Shown piece after piece: positions 43,873 to 58,661 of a stretch of DNA of 64,000 nt; the stretch's first letter is position 1; each line of letters opens with the position of its first letter. The DNA comes from Bathymodiolus brooksi. Lineage: Eukaryota > Mollusca > Bivalvia > Mytilida > Modiolidae. The notes beneath the pieces were generated by a model. It did no database searches. It had not been told where the DNA came from and saw only the letters and a program-made list of their open reading frames with translations. The translations under genes and the position numbers were made by a program. The stretch lies in assembly GCA_963680875.1 (NCBI GenBank), contig OY804575.1, forward strand, positions 104,029,505 to 104,093,504, read 5' to 3'.

Positions 43873-46800
43873 CCTACCCATGTTTTATCGGACCCCTACC
43901 CATAACATATCGAACTCACTATCTATAGTATTTAGACCTCCCCCCCTACCCATACCATATCGAACCCACTACCCATAGTATATCGAATCCATTACCCATG
44001 GTATATCGAATCTCCTACCCATTGTATATCAAACTCCCTGCCTATGGTATTTTTACCCCCTACCCATGGTATTTTTGATCCCCCTACCCATGTTATATCG
44101 GACCCCTACCCATGGTATATTGAACCTCCTATCTATAGTATTTATATCGAACCCACTACTCATGGTATATCGAGCCCCCTACTCATGAAATATCGTACCC
44201 CCTACCCATCGTATTTTGACCCTCTACTCATGGCAGATCGAAACCTCTACTCATGGCATACCGAACCTCCTACCCATGGTATATCGAACCCCTTTCCCAT
44301 GGTATATCAAACCCCCAACCCATGGTATATCAAACCCCTGCCTGTGATATATCAAACCCCCTACCCATGGTATATTGAAACCCCTACCCATGGTATATCA
44401 AGTCCCCTACCCATGGTATATCGAACCCTGTGGTTTATCGAACCCCCTACCCATGGTATATCGAACCCCCTACCCATGGTATATCGAACCCCCTACCCAT
44501 GGTATATCGAACCCCAACCCATGGTATCAAACCCCCTGCCTCTGGGATATCAAACCCCCTACCCATGGTATGTCGAAACCCCTACCCATGGTATAGCAAG
44601 CCCCCTACCCATGGTATATCGAACCCCTTTCCCATGGTATATCGAACCCCCAACCCATGGTATATCAAACCCCCTGCCTGTGGTATGTCAAACCCCCTAC
44701 CCATTGTATGTCGAAACCCCTACCCATTGTATATCATACCCCCTACCCATGGTATATCGAACCACCCACTCATTGTATATCGAATCCTGTGGTATTTTGA
44801 ACCCCATACCCATGGTTTATCGAGCCCCTACTCATGGTATATCGAGCTCCCTGCCTATAGTATTTTGAACTCCCTACCCATTGCATATTGAACCCCCTAC
44901 TCATTTCATATCAAACCATCTACTCATGGAATATCGAACCCCTTACCCATGGTATTTTCAACCCCTTTCCATGTTATATCGAACCCCCTACTCATGATAT
45001 ATCGAACCTCTACCCATGGAATATGGAATCCCCTACCCATATTATATCGAACCCCCTACCCATGGTATATTGAACCCTCTACCCTTGGTATATTGAAATC
45101 TTTACCCATGGTATATCGAACTCCATACTCATGGTATATTTGACCCCTACCCATGGTATATCGAACCCCCTAATCATGTTATATCGAACCCCCTACCCAT
45201 GTTATATTGACCCTCTACCCATGGTATATTGAACCCCCTACCCATGATACATTGAACTCCCTACCCATGGCATATCGAACACCCTACCAATGGTATAGCG
45301 AACCCCCTACATATGGTATATTGAACCCCCTATCGATGGCATATCAAACCCATTACCCATGGTATATTGAACCCCTGCACATGGTATATCGAACCTCCTA
45401 CCCATGGTATATTGAACCCTCTACCCATGGTATATCGAACCCCCTACCGATGATATATCAAACCTCCTGTCCATGGTATATCCAGCCGCCTACCCATGAT
45501 ATATCGAACCCCTGTCTATGGTATTTTGAACCCCCTATCCATGGTATATCGAACCCCCTACCCATAGTATATCGAACCTCCTACCCATGGTATATTGAAC
45601 CTCCTACCCATGGTATATTGAACCCCCTATCGTTGTTATATTTTGAACCCCCTACCCATGATATATTGAGCCCCTTACCGATGATATATCAAACCTCCTG
45701 TCCATGGTATATCGAACCCCAAACCCATGGTATATCGAACCTCTTCCCCATGGGATATCGAACCCCCTACCTATGGTATATTGAATCCCCTACCCATGGT
45801 ATATTTGACCCCTACCCATGGCATATCGAACCACCTAACCATGGTATTCCGAACCTCCTATCCATGGTATATCAAACCCCCTACCCATGGTATATTGAGT
45901 CCTCTACCCAAGGAATATTAAACCTCCTGGCCTTGGTATATCGAACCCCCTACCTATGGCATAACGAACCTCCTACCCTTGGTATATTAAACTCTCTACC
46001 CACCACGGTATATCGACCCCCTACTCATGGTATTCCGAAACCCCTATCAATGGTATATGGAGCCCCCTACCCATGGTATATCGAACCACCTACCCATAGT
46101 ATATCGAACCCCTTGTCTATGGTATGTTGAACTTCCTAGCCATGGTATATCGTACCCCCTACCCATGGTATTTCAAACCCCCTGCATGTGCTATATCAAA
46201 GCCCTATCCATGGTATATCGAACCCCCTACCCATTGTATGTTTGACCCCTACCCATTGTATATTGAACCATCTACCCATGGAATATGGAGCCCCTACTGA
46301 TGATATATCAAACCTCCTGTCCATAGTATATCGAAACCTCTACCCATGGTATATTGAACCCACAACCCATGATATATCAATACCCTACCCACGGTATATC
46401 ACACTCCTACCCATGGTATTTCGAACCCCCTACCCATGGTATATCGCACCCACTGACCATTGTATTTTGACCCTCTACCCATGTTATATCGAACCCTCTA
46501 CTCATGGCATACCGAACCTCCTACTCATGGTATATCAAACCCCTTTCCCATGGTATATCGAACCCCCAACCCATGGTATATCAAACCCCCTACCTGTGAT
46601 ATATCAAACCCCCTACCATGGTATGTCGAAACCCCTAGCCATGGTATATCAAGCCACCTACCCATGGTATATCGAACCCTGTGGTATTTTGAACCCCTTA
46701 CCCATGGTTTATCAAACTCCATGCCTATGGTATTTGGAACCCCGTACCCATGATATATTGAACCCTACTCATGTTATGTCAAACCATCTACACATGGAAT

Positions 46801-47960
46801 ATCGAGCCCCTTACCCATGGTATTTTCAACCCCCTATCCGTGGTATATCGAACCTCCTACTCATGATATATCGAACCCTACCCATGGTATATGGAACTCC
46901 CTACCCATGGTATATCGAACCCCCTACCCATGGTATATTTAACCCCCTACCCATGGGATATCAACCCCTTACCCAAGGTTTATCGGAACTCTTACCCATG
47001 GTATATTAAACCCCTTACCTATGGTATATGGTATTTTGAACCCCTTTTCCATAGTATATCGATCCCACTACCCATGGTACATCGAACCTCATACCCATGG
47101 TATATTGAACCCTTTACCCATGGTATATCGAACCCCCTACCAATGGTATATTGAACCCCTTACTCGTGGTATATTAGACCCCTACCCATGGTATATCAAA
47201 CCCTCTGTCTATGGTATTTTTAATCCCCTATTCATGGTATATCGAGCCGCCTACTCATGGTATAGCGAACCCTCTACCAATGGTGTATCAACCCCCTTTA
47301 CCGATGGTATATCAAACCGCCTAGCCATGGTATATTATACACCCTGCCTTTGCTATTTTGACCCCCTACTCATGCTATATCAAACCATCTACCCATAGTA
47401 TATCGAACCCACTATCCATGTTATATCGAATCCCCTACCCATGGTCTATTGAACCCCCTACAAATGGAATATCGAACACCCTACCCATGGTATATTGAAC
47501 CCCCTACCCATGGTATATAAAACTCCCTACTCATGGTAAACCGAACCCACTACCAATGGTATATTGGACCCCCTACCCATGATAAATCAAACCCCATATC
47601 CATTGTATATCGAACCTCATACCCATGGTATATTGAACCCCCTATCCATGGTATATGAAACCCCCTGCCAATAGTATTTTGACCCCTTACCCATGATATA
47701 TCGAACCCCTTACCCATTTTATTTTTAACTCCCTACCCATGCCATTTCGAACCCCTATCCATGGTCTATCGAACACCAGACCCATGGTATATTGAACTCT
47801 CTACCCATGGTATATTGAACCCCTACCCATGATATATTGAACCCCCTACTCATGGCATATCAAACCCCCTACCCATGGTATATCAACCCTACTACCCATG
47901 GAATATTGAATGCCCTACCCACAGTAAATTGAACCCCCTCTTATGGTATTATGAACCATC
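43873..47960. repeat. 4.1-kb satellite of 23-bp units, about 175 copies
   Basis: Consensus CTACCCATGGTATATCGAAC plus CCC. Units vary at several sites (ATCG/ATTG/ATCA, GGTA/GATA, CCATGG/CCATTG) and some are 20-22 bp. Because 23 is not divisible by 3, one strand reads a 23-residue Pro/Tyr/Trp-rich period (YPWYIEPPTHGIS) with long open stretches in all three frames. I do not consider these genes: frames switch wherever a unit changes length. The array ends at a degenerate TTATGGTATTATGAACC. Confidence 0.97.
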
Positions 47961-48194
47961 TTTTTTGGCAAAAATGAGGCCTGGGGGTTGAATTACTATG
48001 ATGGGGTGCAAAATACTATGATGAAAATTTGACCCTGCAGTCAAAATGTCATACTGTAAAAAATACCATATGACACCAGATCAACTCAGAGATCTATATA
48101 TACTCCATATGTAGGTGCTGCTGGAATGTTGCAATTCATGTCATATGTTTAAGACTCAAGCAAAAAGTTCATACAAATTCTCTGAATATCTTGG

Positions 48195-48452
48195 GGACTG
48201 TCGTGGTCATGATCGCATGGTAGTCGGATTTACAACTACCTGTGCAATCAGTGCCTATCACCACTAACATTGCAAGTTTGAATTCCGCTAAGGTGAGGTG
48301 TACTCGATACAACATTATGTGATAAAGTTTGTCCGTGACTTGCGGCAGGTAGGTCGTTTTCTCTGGTTACTCCAGTTTCCTCTATAGATAAAACTGACAA
48401 CCATGATATAACTGAAATATTGTTGAAAGTGGCATTAAACACCATAACCCCT
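48195..48452 (+). mobile_element. SINE-1 copy, near full length
   Basis: ACTGTCGTGGTCATGATCG, CCTGTGCAATCAGTGCC, TGAGGTGTACTCGATACAAC, TTGCGGCAGGTAGG and GAAAGTGGCATTAAACACC. The B box is eroded (AGTTTGAATTC). Confidence 0.87.
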
Positions 48453-49306
48453 AACCCTGAATATCTTCTAAATAAATTGGAAGACATCATAAGTTTTCAT
48501 AACTTTATTGTTTTTTCATCATTTTTAGGAAAAATAAAATTTTGTATTGTACAAGTACGGGAAAAAAATATCCCAATAAATAAATATATATCTTATAACA
48601 AATAACAAATTTATTTAAAATACTGGAATGTTTTTAAAACAATCCAAAATCTTGCAAATATTGTTTCTTCATTTCTAATATCATAATCTTGTATAAATAA
48701 GTCAAATACTGGCATATATCTGATTATTTAAACCATTATTGGAAAAATAAAAATTACATTTAAACATGATGAATAAAATCATGTTTTCATTCAGTTTGTT
48801 TCATATCATATTTTTTTTCTTAGAATCACAGATAATGTTAAATAGCACTTGGTTTTCTTGATCACAGTCACAGATTTGATAAAAAAAAGTGTAAAATATA
48901 TTATGTTGATCACAGTCACAGATATGGTAAAAAGAAATGTAAAATATGTTATGTTGATCAGTCACAGATATGGTAAAAAAAATGTACTTATCAAAAATTA
49001 GATAAATTTGTTTGAAAGATGAAATGAAATGGAAATAGCACTTTACTTACATGCATACCATCTAATTTGAACACATAATATAGGTATGTCACTGAAGTAA
49101 CTTTCATTTTTTTTTTTAAATTTAGCTTTTGGTTTCTATTGAATTATGAACACAAAAGCAATTACACTTTTAATTAGCACCATTTTTTTCTGGAATTTTG
49201 GAGTATAATAGTTAGCTTTGAGCAAAAAAAATAATTTTTAGTGTTCTATTTCAACATTTTTAACATAAACAAATGACTAGAAATGATGCATGCTTATCAT
49301 GACAAT
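48453..49306. other. Downstream flank of the FoxJ1-like gene
   Basis: AT-rich. It contains three tandem copies of a 40-48-bp repeat at 48,862-48,985 (TGATCACAGTCACAGAT, GGTAAAAA). It may include the gene's 3' UTR. Confidence 0.6.
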
Positions 49307-51604
<2,298 letters not shown>

Positions 51605-51749
51605 CCAGTTTTGCCGAAATTTGACAGCTAAATTTTCCCTGGTTGGAGCTGGCTTCTTCCCAACCTGACTCTGCGGAGGAACAGAGTAGACTTGTGGGTA
51701 CTTCGTTTTGGCGATTTATGTATCAACTATAGTAAGAAAAGATTTCAAC

Positions 51750-52742
51750 CTGAAAAATAAACCCAATAGATTTAGATAAAAAAAAATAACAAATTGAATA
51801 TCAAGTCATTAAACTAACAAATTTAATACAATATGAAATATGAATTAGCAAATTAAATACATATCAAGTCATTTGAGATCTGAAATCAGTAGCAAGTTAT
51901 TGTACATGTTCTGTGCATCCTGAGAAGGTACTGCAGTAAATGTGATGTCAAATGGTGTGTTGGACAAGCACTGGTGAAAATAACCCCTACATACTGACCC
52001 ATTGGAGAAATGGAGGACGGGTGCGGGAAACGAACATATTTTTTAGGGGGTTCCAATTCTATATCTGTAAAATATTATCCTATCTAGCTCTATATCTGGT
52101 AATAAATCTAATTATTTTTCAAATTCAAATTTTATTCTTATATAATTTCTTTGATAAACCTTTTGACGAATTATTTATATATTTGACCGCCAGTTTTGTT
52201 TAAATTGATCACATAACAGTTACATATGTTTCAAAACTGTTTTTCATTTTGCGCTAGTTAGTTTTGTGACAACCATACTGTACATTTAAACTATAATAGT
52301 ATAACCACAAATATTGAGAGTATTTTTGACAAAGTTTACTCATTCGGACATACATGACTGTTCTGTGAATTGTTCTGTGAATATTTTAAGAACATATAAA
52401 TTTATACAAAATGTGAGATATATTATTTTCTTTGAAACATGTACAAGTGTGGCAAAATCAGCTGATCGCTACTGTTTACAAAACATATTTATACCAGGTA
52501 AAATCCATTTGTCACAATATATATTAAAATTACTAAGTACAGAATCAACTTGCGGGATTATTAGCTTTTCTGCTAGTAAAAAAATATGTATTAAAATTGG
52601 AAAAGATACATTCAAATCAAGGATAAGTCCTTGTTCAAATCAAGCTGAATTAAATGAAATAAAAATTAATGACAACCATGAAATATTCGAGGTCCCTGAA
52701 CAAAATAATAATCTGAGGCGACGAATTCATTTAGTAAAAATA
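51750..52742. other. AT-rich stretch upstream of FoxJ1-like exon A
   Basis: An open plus-strand frame at 52,314-52,748 (with GKDTFKSRISPCSNQAELNE) has no start context and runs into the hairpin element; it is not called. No first exon of the FoxJ1-like gene was recognised. Confidence 0.4.
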
Positions 52743-53185
52743 ATTTAATTTGATTTGAATATTTCAATCTGATTGGCTAATCCGCCTGGAGAAAATTTTG
52801 ATTATACTCGATAACCTGGGTTGGTATTGTGACGTCAATAACGTGTTCATCTGCCAACGACAAATTCAAATAGTAACATGAAACACAGGAGCTTGACGTT
52901 TTATCAATAAAATAGATGTAGGGTACAAAAAGGGTCCCGTCCCATATATAGCTCCTGTGCATGAAATAATCGTAATTAAAATCGAGGAATCATAAAATTT
53001 TGTTGTAAAAATTTAATTATAAGGAATATTTGAAATTGTTGAACAGGTTATACTTGCATAACCTGGTTTGGGTCAGCTTACGCTTTTCATAAACCGCTTC
53101 GCGGTTTATTAAGCGTAAACTGACCCAAACCAGGTTATATCGTATAACCTGTTCAACAATTTCAAATATTCCTTAAATGTCTGAA
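52743..53185. mobile_element. Hairpin MITE, copy 2 (family HP-1), carrying a nested insertion
   Basis: Same head and palindrome as 28,424-28,790, with a cleaner loop (AAACCGC, TTC, GCGGTTT). A 76-bp element has inserted into the head (listed separately). Comparing the two copies shows the empty site. Confidence 0.9.
52877..52966. mobile_element. 76-bp mini-transposon nested in the hairpin MITE
   Basis: The element spans 52,884-52,959, with 10-bp inverted ends CACAGGAGCT...AGCTCCTGTG and CATGAAA on both sides (52,877-52,883 and 52,960-52,966). The matching position near 28,555 in copy 1 lacks it. Its first six bases, CACAGG, match the large foldback at 33.6 kb. Confidence 0.88.
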
Positions 53186-53654
53186 ATACATGAAATTAAT
53201 GGAGTTTCACCCAAATTTAAAAATGAATGACATTTGGCAGTTCATTTTCTAAAATCAATTTGGATTCCTAAATTACAGATGTAATTCTATTGACTAACCT
53301 TATATTTCTAGCTTCTAAACTCGGGGTTCCAACATTAAATACAAAATGATTATTTTTGCATGCACTCGATTTCAAAGAAATGGCTAAAATCGTTTACAAA
53401 ACAAAAAATGATTTGAAATTTGGCAGAAAAAAAACTTTACTGGGAACACCAAGATGTAAAATTTGAGTACAAAGCCAGCATCCAAAACAAGGAAAACACC
53501 GGAAACCACACCGAAATAAGTTGTATCAAGGAAGAAGTAGGGATGGATATAGTGGTAGTAGCGGAGAGCCAGCGTCCACAGATGACCTAACCTAACCTAA
53601 CTTTTAATTATCGAATCGTTGATGGACATATTGAATTTCCGTATTGTATGCTAT

Positions 53655-53837
53655 TACAGTCAAACCTGTCTTATATGACCTTCCCATGGAACAGTGAAAT
53701 ATGGTCACATAAGACAGGTGGTCGCTACAAACAGGTTAATTTAATATGAAATATGCTGTGAAGGGAAATTAAAATTAAAATCATATAGTTCAAGTTATTT
53801 CTTAATAGAGGTGGTCACTAAAGCAGGTTTGACTGTA
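53655..53837. mobile_element. TA-flanked MITE, probable founder of the adjacent array
   Basis: Ends TA-CAGTCAAACCTG and CAGGTTTGACTG-TA, with further imperfect complementarity (TTATATGACC versus GGTCACTAAA). It is 179 bp between the TA pairs. The TA duplication and CAGT ends suggest a Tc1/mariner- or pogo-type non-autonomous element. Confidence 0.8.
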
Positions 53838-55465
53838 CTTAATAGAGGTGGTCACTAAAGCAGGTTTGACTGTACTTAATAGAGGTGGTCACTAAAGCAG
53901 GTGTGACTGTAACTTAATAGAGGTGGTCACTAAAGAAGGTTTGACTGTAACTTAATAGAGGTGGTCACTAAGGCAGGTTTGACTGTAACTTAATAGAGGT
54001 GGTCACTAAGGCAGGTTTGACTGTAACTTAATAGAGGTGGTCACTAAAGCAGGTTTGACTGTAACTTAATAGAGGTGGTCACCAAGGCAGGTTTGACTGT
54101 AACTTAATAGAGCTGGTCACTAAAGCAGGTTTGACTATACTTAATAGAGGTGGTCACTAAAGAAGGTTTGACTGTAACTTAATAGAGGTGGTCACCATGG
54201 CAGGTTTAACTGTAACTTAATAGAGGTGGTCACTAAGGCAGGTTTAACTGTAACTTAATAGAGGTGGTCATTAAAGCAGATTTGACTGTAACTTGATAGA
54301 GGTGGTCACTAAAGAAGGTTTGACTGTACTTAATAGAAGTGGTCACTGAAGCAGGTTTGACTGTACTTAATAGAGGTGGTCACTAAAGCCGGTTTGACTG
54401 TACTTAATAGAGGTGGTCACTAAAGCAGGTTTGACTGTACTTGATAGAGGTGGTCACTAAAGCAGGTTTGACTGTACTTAATAGAGGTGGTCACTAAAGC
54501 AGGTTTGACTGTAACTTAATAGAGGTGGTCACTAAGGCAGGTTTGACTGTAACTTAATAGAGGTGGTCACTAAGGCAGGTTTGACTGTAACTTAATAGAG
54601 GTGGTCACTAAGGCAGGTTTGACTGTAACTTAATAGAGGTGGTCACTAAAGCAGGTTTGATTGTAACTTAATAGAGGTGGTCACTAAGGCAGGTTTGACT
54701 GTAATTTAATAGAGGTTATCACTAAAGCAGGTTTGACTGTACTTAATAGAGGTGGTCACTAAAGCAGGTTTGACTGTACTTAATATAGGTGGTCACTAAA
54801 GAAGGTTTGACTGTACTTAATAGAGGTGGTCACTAAAGCAGGTTTGACTGTACTTAATAGAGGTGGTCACTAAAGCAGGTTTGACTGTACTTAATAGAGG
54901 TGGTCACTAAGGCAGGTTTGACTGTAACTTAATAGAGGTGGTCACTAAAGAAGGTTTGACTGTACTTAATAGAGGTGGTCACTAAAGAAGGCTTGACTGT
55001 ACTTGATAAAGGTGGTCACTAAAACATGTTTGACTGTACTTAATAGAGGTGGTCACTAAGGCAGGTTTGACTGTAACTTAATAGAGGTGGTCACTAAGGC
55101 AGGTTTGACTGTAACTTAATAGAGGTGGTCACTAAAGAAGGTTTGACTGTATTTAATAGAGGTGGTCACTAAAGCAGGTTTGACTGTACTTAATAGAGGT
55201 GGTCACTAAGGCAGGTTTGACTGTAACTTAATAGAGGTGGTCACTAAAGAAAGTTTGACTGTAACTTAATAGAGGTGGTCACTAAAGAAGGTTTGACTGT
55301 ACTTAATAGAGGTGATCACTAAAGCAGGTTTGACTGTAACTTAATAGAGGTGGTCACTAAAGAAGGTTTGACTGTACTTAATAGAGGTGGTCACTAAAGT
55401 AGGTTTGACTGTACTTGATAGAGGTGGATAGAGGTGGTCATTAAAGCAGGTTTGACTGTATTTGA
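53811..55465. repeat. 37/38-bp satellite made of MITE right ends, about 43 copies
   Basis: Unit TAATAGAGGTGGTCACTAAA, GCAGGTTTGACTGTACT, with a 38-bp variant carrying GTAACT. The unit is exactly the right terminal sequence of the MITE at 53,655-53,837. GTACT and GTAACT types, and GCAGG, GGCAGG and GAAGG variants, are mixed in blocks, suggesting repeated unequal exchange. It ends near 55,460 with a partial duplication (GATAGAGGTGGATAGAGG). Confidence 0.95.
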
Positions 55466-55990
55466 CAAATCTGCAGTCATGTGATCAAAAATATAACTTA
55501 AATATGTGATTAATATTTATGAGGAAAAATATCATCAATTTCTGGATATGATTTATTATAAAATTTAGGAGCGAAACGATCCGAGGAGAATGGGAATATG
55601 AGCGAAACGACTCTTGGGACGAGCGGCATTCGGGGTGAAACGACCGGGATTCTCACGGCTTACGGCAATATTTCATTTTCTTTTATTTTTTAAGGAATCG
55701 AAAAGAAGAAGGAATTGGTGTTTGCATATATCCACATTATTATTATTATTATACTTTATTATAGAAACCAAGCAAGAAATAATTAAGATAGTTTAAAGTT
55801 TTATTCCATGGAACAAGAAATAACTCATTATTCCCGCGGCAAACTGCACGTAGGTCAACTAACTGTGAGGGAATCTGCACGTAGCACAAAATAAGTGTTT
55901 GAAATTGGCGCGCTTTTGCACGTCGAACCAATAACTAGTTATTTCCCTCAGCACGTCGAACCAATAACTAGTTATTTCCTTCATATTAGT
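55466..55990. other. Repeat-derived stretch
   Basis: GAGCGAAACGA occurs twice in 55,570-55,610, with a related form GGTGAAACGACCGGG. A 33-bp tandem pair (GCACGTCGAACCAATAACTA) lies at 55,918-55,983. No gene seen. Confidence 0.6.
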
Positions 55991-55994
55991 TCAG

Positions 55995-56155
55995 TATAAT
56001 ACAGTTATGTCCTTCATGAGAAGAAAATATCCATAATTATTAAATCTCGAAAAGGTTATTTTCCCTTGGTCCTTCGGACCTCGGGAAAATAACCCTTTCT
56101 CAATTTAATAATTATGGATATTAACTTCTCATGAAGGCCATAATTGTATATTATT
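55995..56155. mobile_element. Hairpin element with CTTCGG loop
   Basis: Arms CTTCATGAGAAG, ATCCATAATTATTAAAT and GGTTATTTTCCC are matched in reverse, with tip GGTCCTTCGGACC. As RNA this would be a C(UUCG)G tetraloop. It is non-coding. Confidence 0.85.
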
Positions 56156-56492
56156 ATAAATAATAATAAAAAAAATGATTATAACCAAATTTTCTAACCT
56201 GCGACCTTCTCTCTCCCGAATTTCAACTACGACTGACAATTGTTCTTGTTGATATTAGAAGACACCAATAAAAAGAGGGTAAAATCCATTACGCGACATC
56301 GGTAAAGTAAGTGTGTGTTTCTTGAAATATTTATTTGATGATTTCTCTACAATTCTTAAAAACTAATTACAAATGGCATACTAAAATGACCACTACACAT
56401 TAACGTCTCAGAAAAGTTTATAAGTGTATCGTATCTCGCTCCAGTCAAATTATATCGACACTTAAAGTTGACTCGACCCAACTCACCGCGTA
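56156..56492. other. Short non-genic spacer
   Basis: Nothing recognised between the hairpin and the large inverted repeat. Confidence 0.4.
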
Positions 56493-58651
56493 CAACGGAG
56501 CATTCGGGGTGATTGCTATGTGAAGCGTGGGGTGTCCGTTTCGAAGCGGTTGATTTGCGAACATGGTAAGTTCATTTGCATTTGTAGTAATAAAGGGACC
56601 GAGTCTGATCAAAATTATTAGTGCACGGAATCAAGACAGTATCATGGTTTATGAAGCTGTGATTAAAGTAGATATATACGGTGTAGGTTTAGCAAACAAT
56701 CGCGCCCAACTCTAATATTGGGTGCAAAATTAACAACATCACTCCTTTTAGGCCAATAACTTGCAACCAAAACCTTATGTTCAGAAAATTACTGATCCTA
56801 AACTTTCAAAATTATAAGACAAACCAAACTCTACAGGATTTGCCACCAAAGACACCATAAACAAAGCGTCAGTCTCGAAAATTAGATGTAGAGTATGGGG
56901 TGTTAACTTCGTGTTCCTTATAGGGTGTAGGCTCTCGTTTTATGAACATATTTATAATCACCTTAACTTTGAAATTTATTAAGAACGTAAGAGTTATGTT
57001 GTCTAGAAAAAGGCGGACACTCCACTTAACAGGTTTTGCATATATATGTTGTTTTATTGTAGACAAAACAAGATCACACATTTTTAAGGTAAAACTTGTA
57101 GTTAGCTTTTGTTATCTTTCTGTGATTTCGGATATTTGTGAGCCTTGGGGGGGGGGGGGGGGTATCAACATCCCGTATCCCTAAAACAAAATAGGCAAAT
57201 ATCCCATATCCCTAAAATTGATTTTCGGTCAAAAGCCAAAAATATCCCTAAAAATACCCAAAATGACAATACAGTATCCCATATCCCAGTAATTCAGAGG
57301 ACACATATCCCATATCCCTAAAAATAAAATGGCAAATATCCCGTATCCCAATATACCCTATCCAAGGCTCAATTGTTGGTGGGTACTCAACTTATTTTGT
57401 GACAAATCACTTTCAAAATACAAGACGACGATATTTACAAGATGCTTAATTTTTAATCGACAACATATTTGTCCAATGTGGTGGGCATGTGCTTCAACAC
57501 TTGATCTGCATCTGCATTAATAGATCTTGTCAAGATGAAAGAACGGCATCTGGCCAGGTCGTTTAATCTCACTTTCCGCTATATAGATGTTGTATTGTCA
57601 CTGAACAATCCTCGATTCGGTGACTATCTCCGTCGCATCTATCCCAAAAGAACTTGAATTAAAGGACACCACAGACCCTGTTAGGTCTACCTCGTATCTT
57701 GACCTACTATTCGAAATGACTTATTACTAAGCTCAATGACAAACATGATGACGCTTTATTCCGTATTATCAATTTCCAGTTGGTCTGTGGTAACTCTCCA
57801 TCCGCTCCTGAAGGCATCACCTCAAAAGTTCTACGGTCGTCATACTGAATCTGTAGACAATATGGTGTGTCCATCTCTACCGGTGCACCTGGTCCTTGCT
57901 CCCGTTTTTGGAGGAGTCCGAGTTGCTCATTTACTTTTAGTTTTATGTGTATTTTCTTTTATTTCATATGTGTTTCTCGTTGTATTTGTCTCCGTTTTCA
58001 TTGCTTCGTCTTTGTCTCTTGACTCATGAGTTTTGAATTTCGCTTTAACAGTGGTTACCCTTGATTATACTTTCACTTAGTTACTACATAAGCGCCTACT
58101 GTAGATTTGGAATTCATTTTTCACTTTGATGGTTCATTATATAGCATTGATATTTGTGTAAACATTTGACATGTTTCGTGTCCCTGATTCATTGAATATG
58201 ATTTCTTCTATTTTTGTTTATATATGTGAAATTAAAAGGGTGTTCTTTGCAATGACCAATAACAGTTCAGTTTTGCTTTATTTATTTCGAGCATAAATTT
58301 CTAGCAATTTATTGGACATAATCTATGGAAAAAAACGAGAACCTACACTCCGTAAGGAACACAAGATAAGCTTGTGTTGCAAGTAATCGACCCAAAAGGA
58401 GTGATGTTGTTAATTTTTGCACCCGATATTAGAGTTGGGCGCGAGTGTTTGCTAAACCTACACCGTATATATCTACTTTAATCACAGCTTCATAAACCAT
58501 GATAATGTCTTGATTCCGTGCACTAATAATTTTGATCAGACTCGGTCCCTTTATTACTACAAATGCAAATGAACTTACCATGTTCGCAAATCAACCGCTT
58601 CGAAACGAACACCCCACGCTTCACATAGCAATCACCCCGAATGCTCCGTTG
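56493..58651. repeat. 2.2-kb inverted-repeat structure with a retroelement core
   Basis: The left arm (56,493 to about 56,945) and right arm (about 58,330-58,651) are complementary over about 320 bp. Examples are CAACGGAGCATTCGGGGTGA against TCACCCCGAATGCTCCGTTG, and TGGTTTATGAAGCTGTGATT against AATCACAGCTTCATAAACCA. The left arm has about 130 bp that the right arm lacks. The interior contains a G run at about 57,150, a degenerate CCCATATCCCTAAAA repeat (57,180-57,355) and a reverse transcriptase relic. Confidence 0.9.
57536..57870 (+). pseudogene. Reverse transcriptase fragment, frameshifted
   Basis: Three-frame reading recovers GHLARSFNLTFRYIDVV-like sequence (the catalytic box reads FRYIDVVLSL where the family has YIDD), then NNPRFGDYLRRIYPK, KDTTDPVRSTSYLDLLFEM and, further on, PQKFYGRHTESVDN. 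Frameshifts and a large deletion make it dead. It is the same family as the relic at 3.9-4.3 kb, with a different part preserved. An R3-like block (CACCTGGTCCTTGCTCCCG, then GAGTCCGAGTTGCTCA) follows. Confidence 0.75.
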
Positions 58652-58661
58652 GACACGGTGC

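Noticed and set aside
44044..47398. Proline-rich proteins of up to 307 residues
   Set aside because: Product of the 23-bp satellite, whose length is coprime to three; equal openness in all three plus frames.
52314..52748. 144-codon plus-strand frame before the HP-1 hairpin
   Set aside because: No recognised motif, no start context, and it ends inside a mobile element. A decayed exon cannot be excluded.
53584..53602. CCTAACCTAACCTAAC, telomere-like
   Set aside because: Only three units; too short to call an interstitial telomere.
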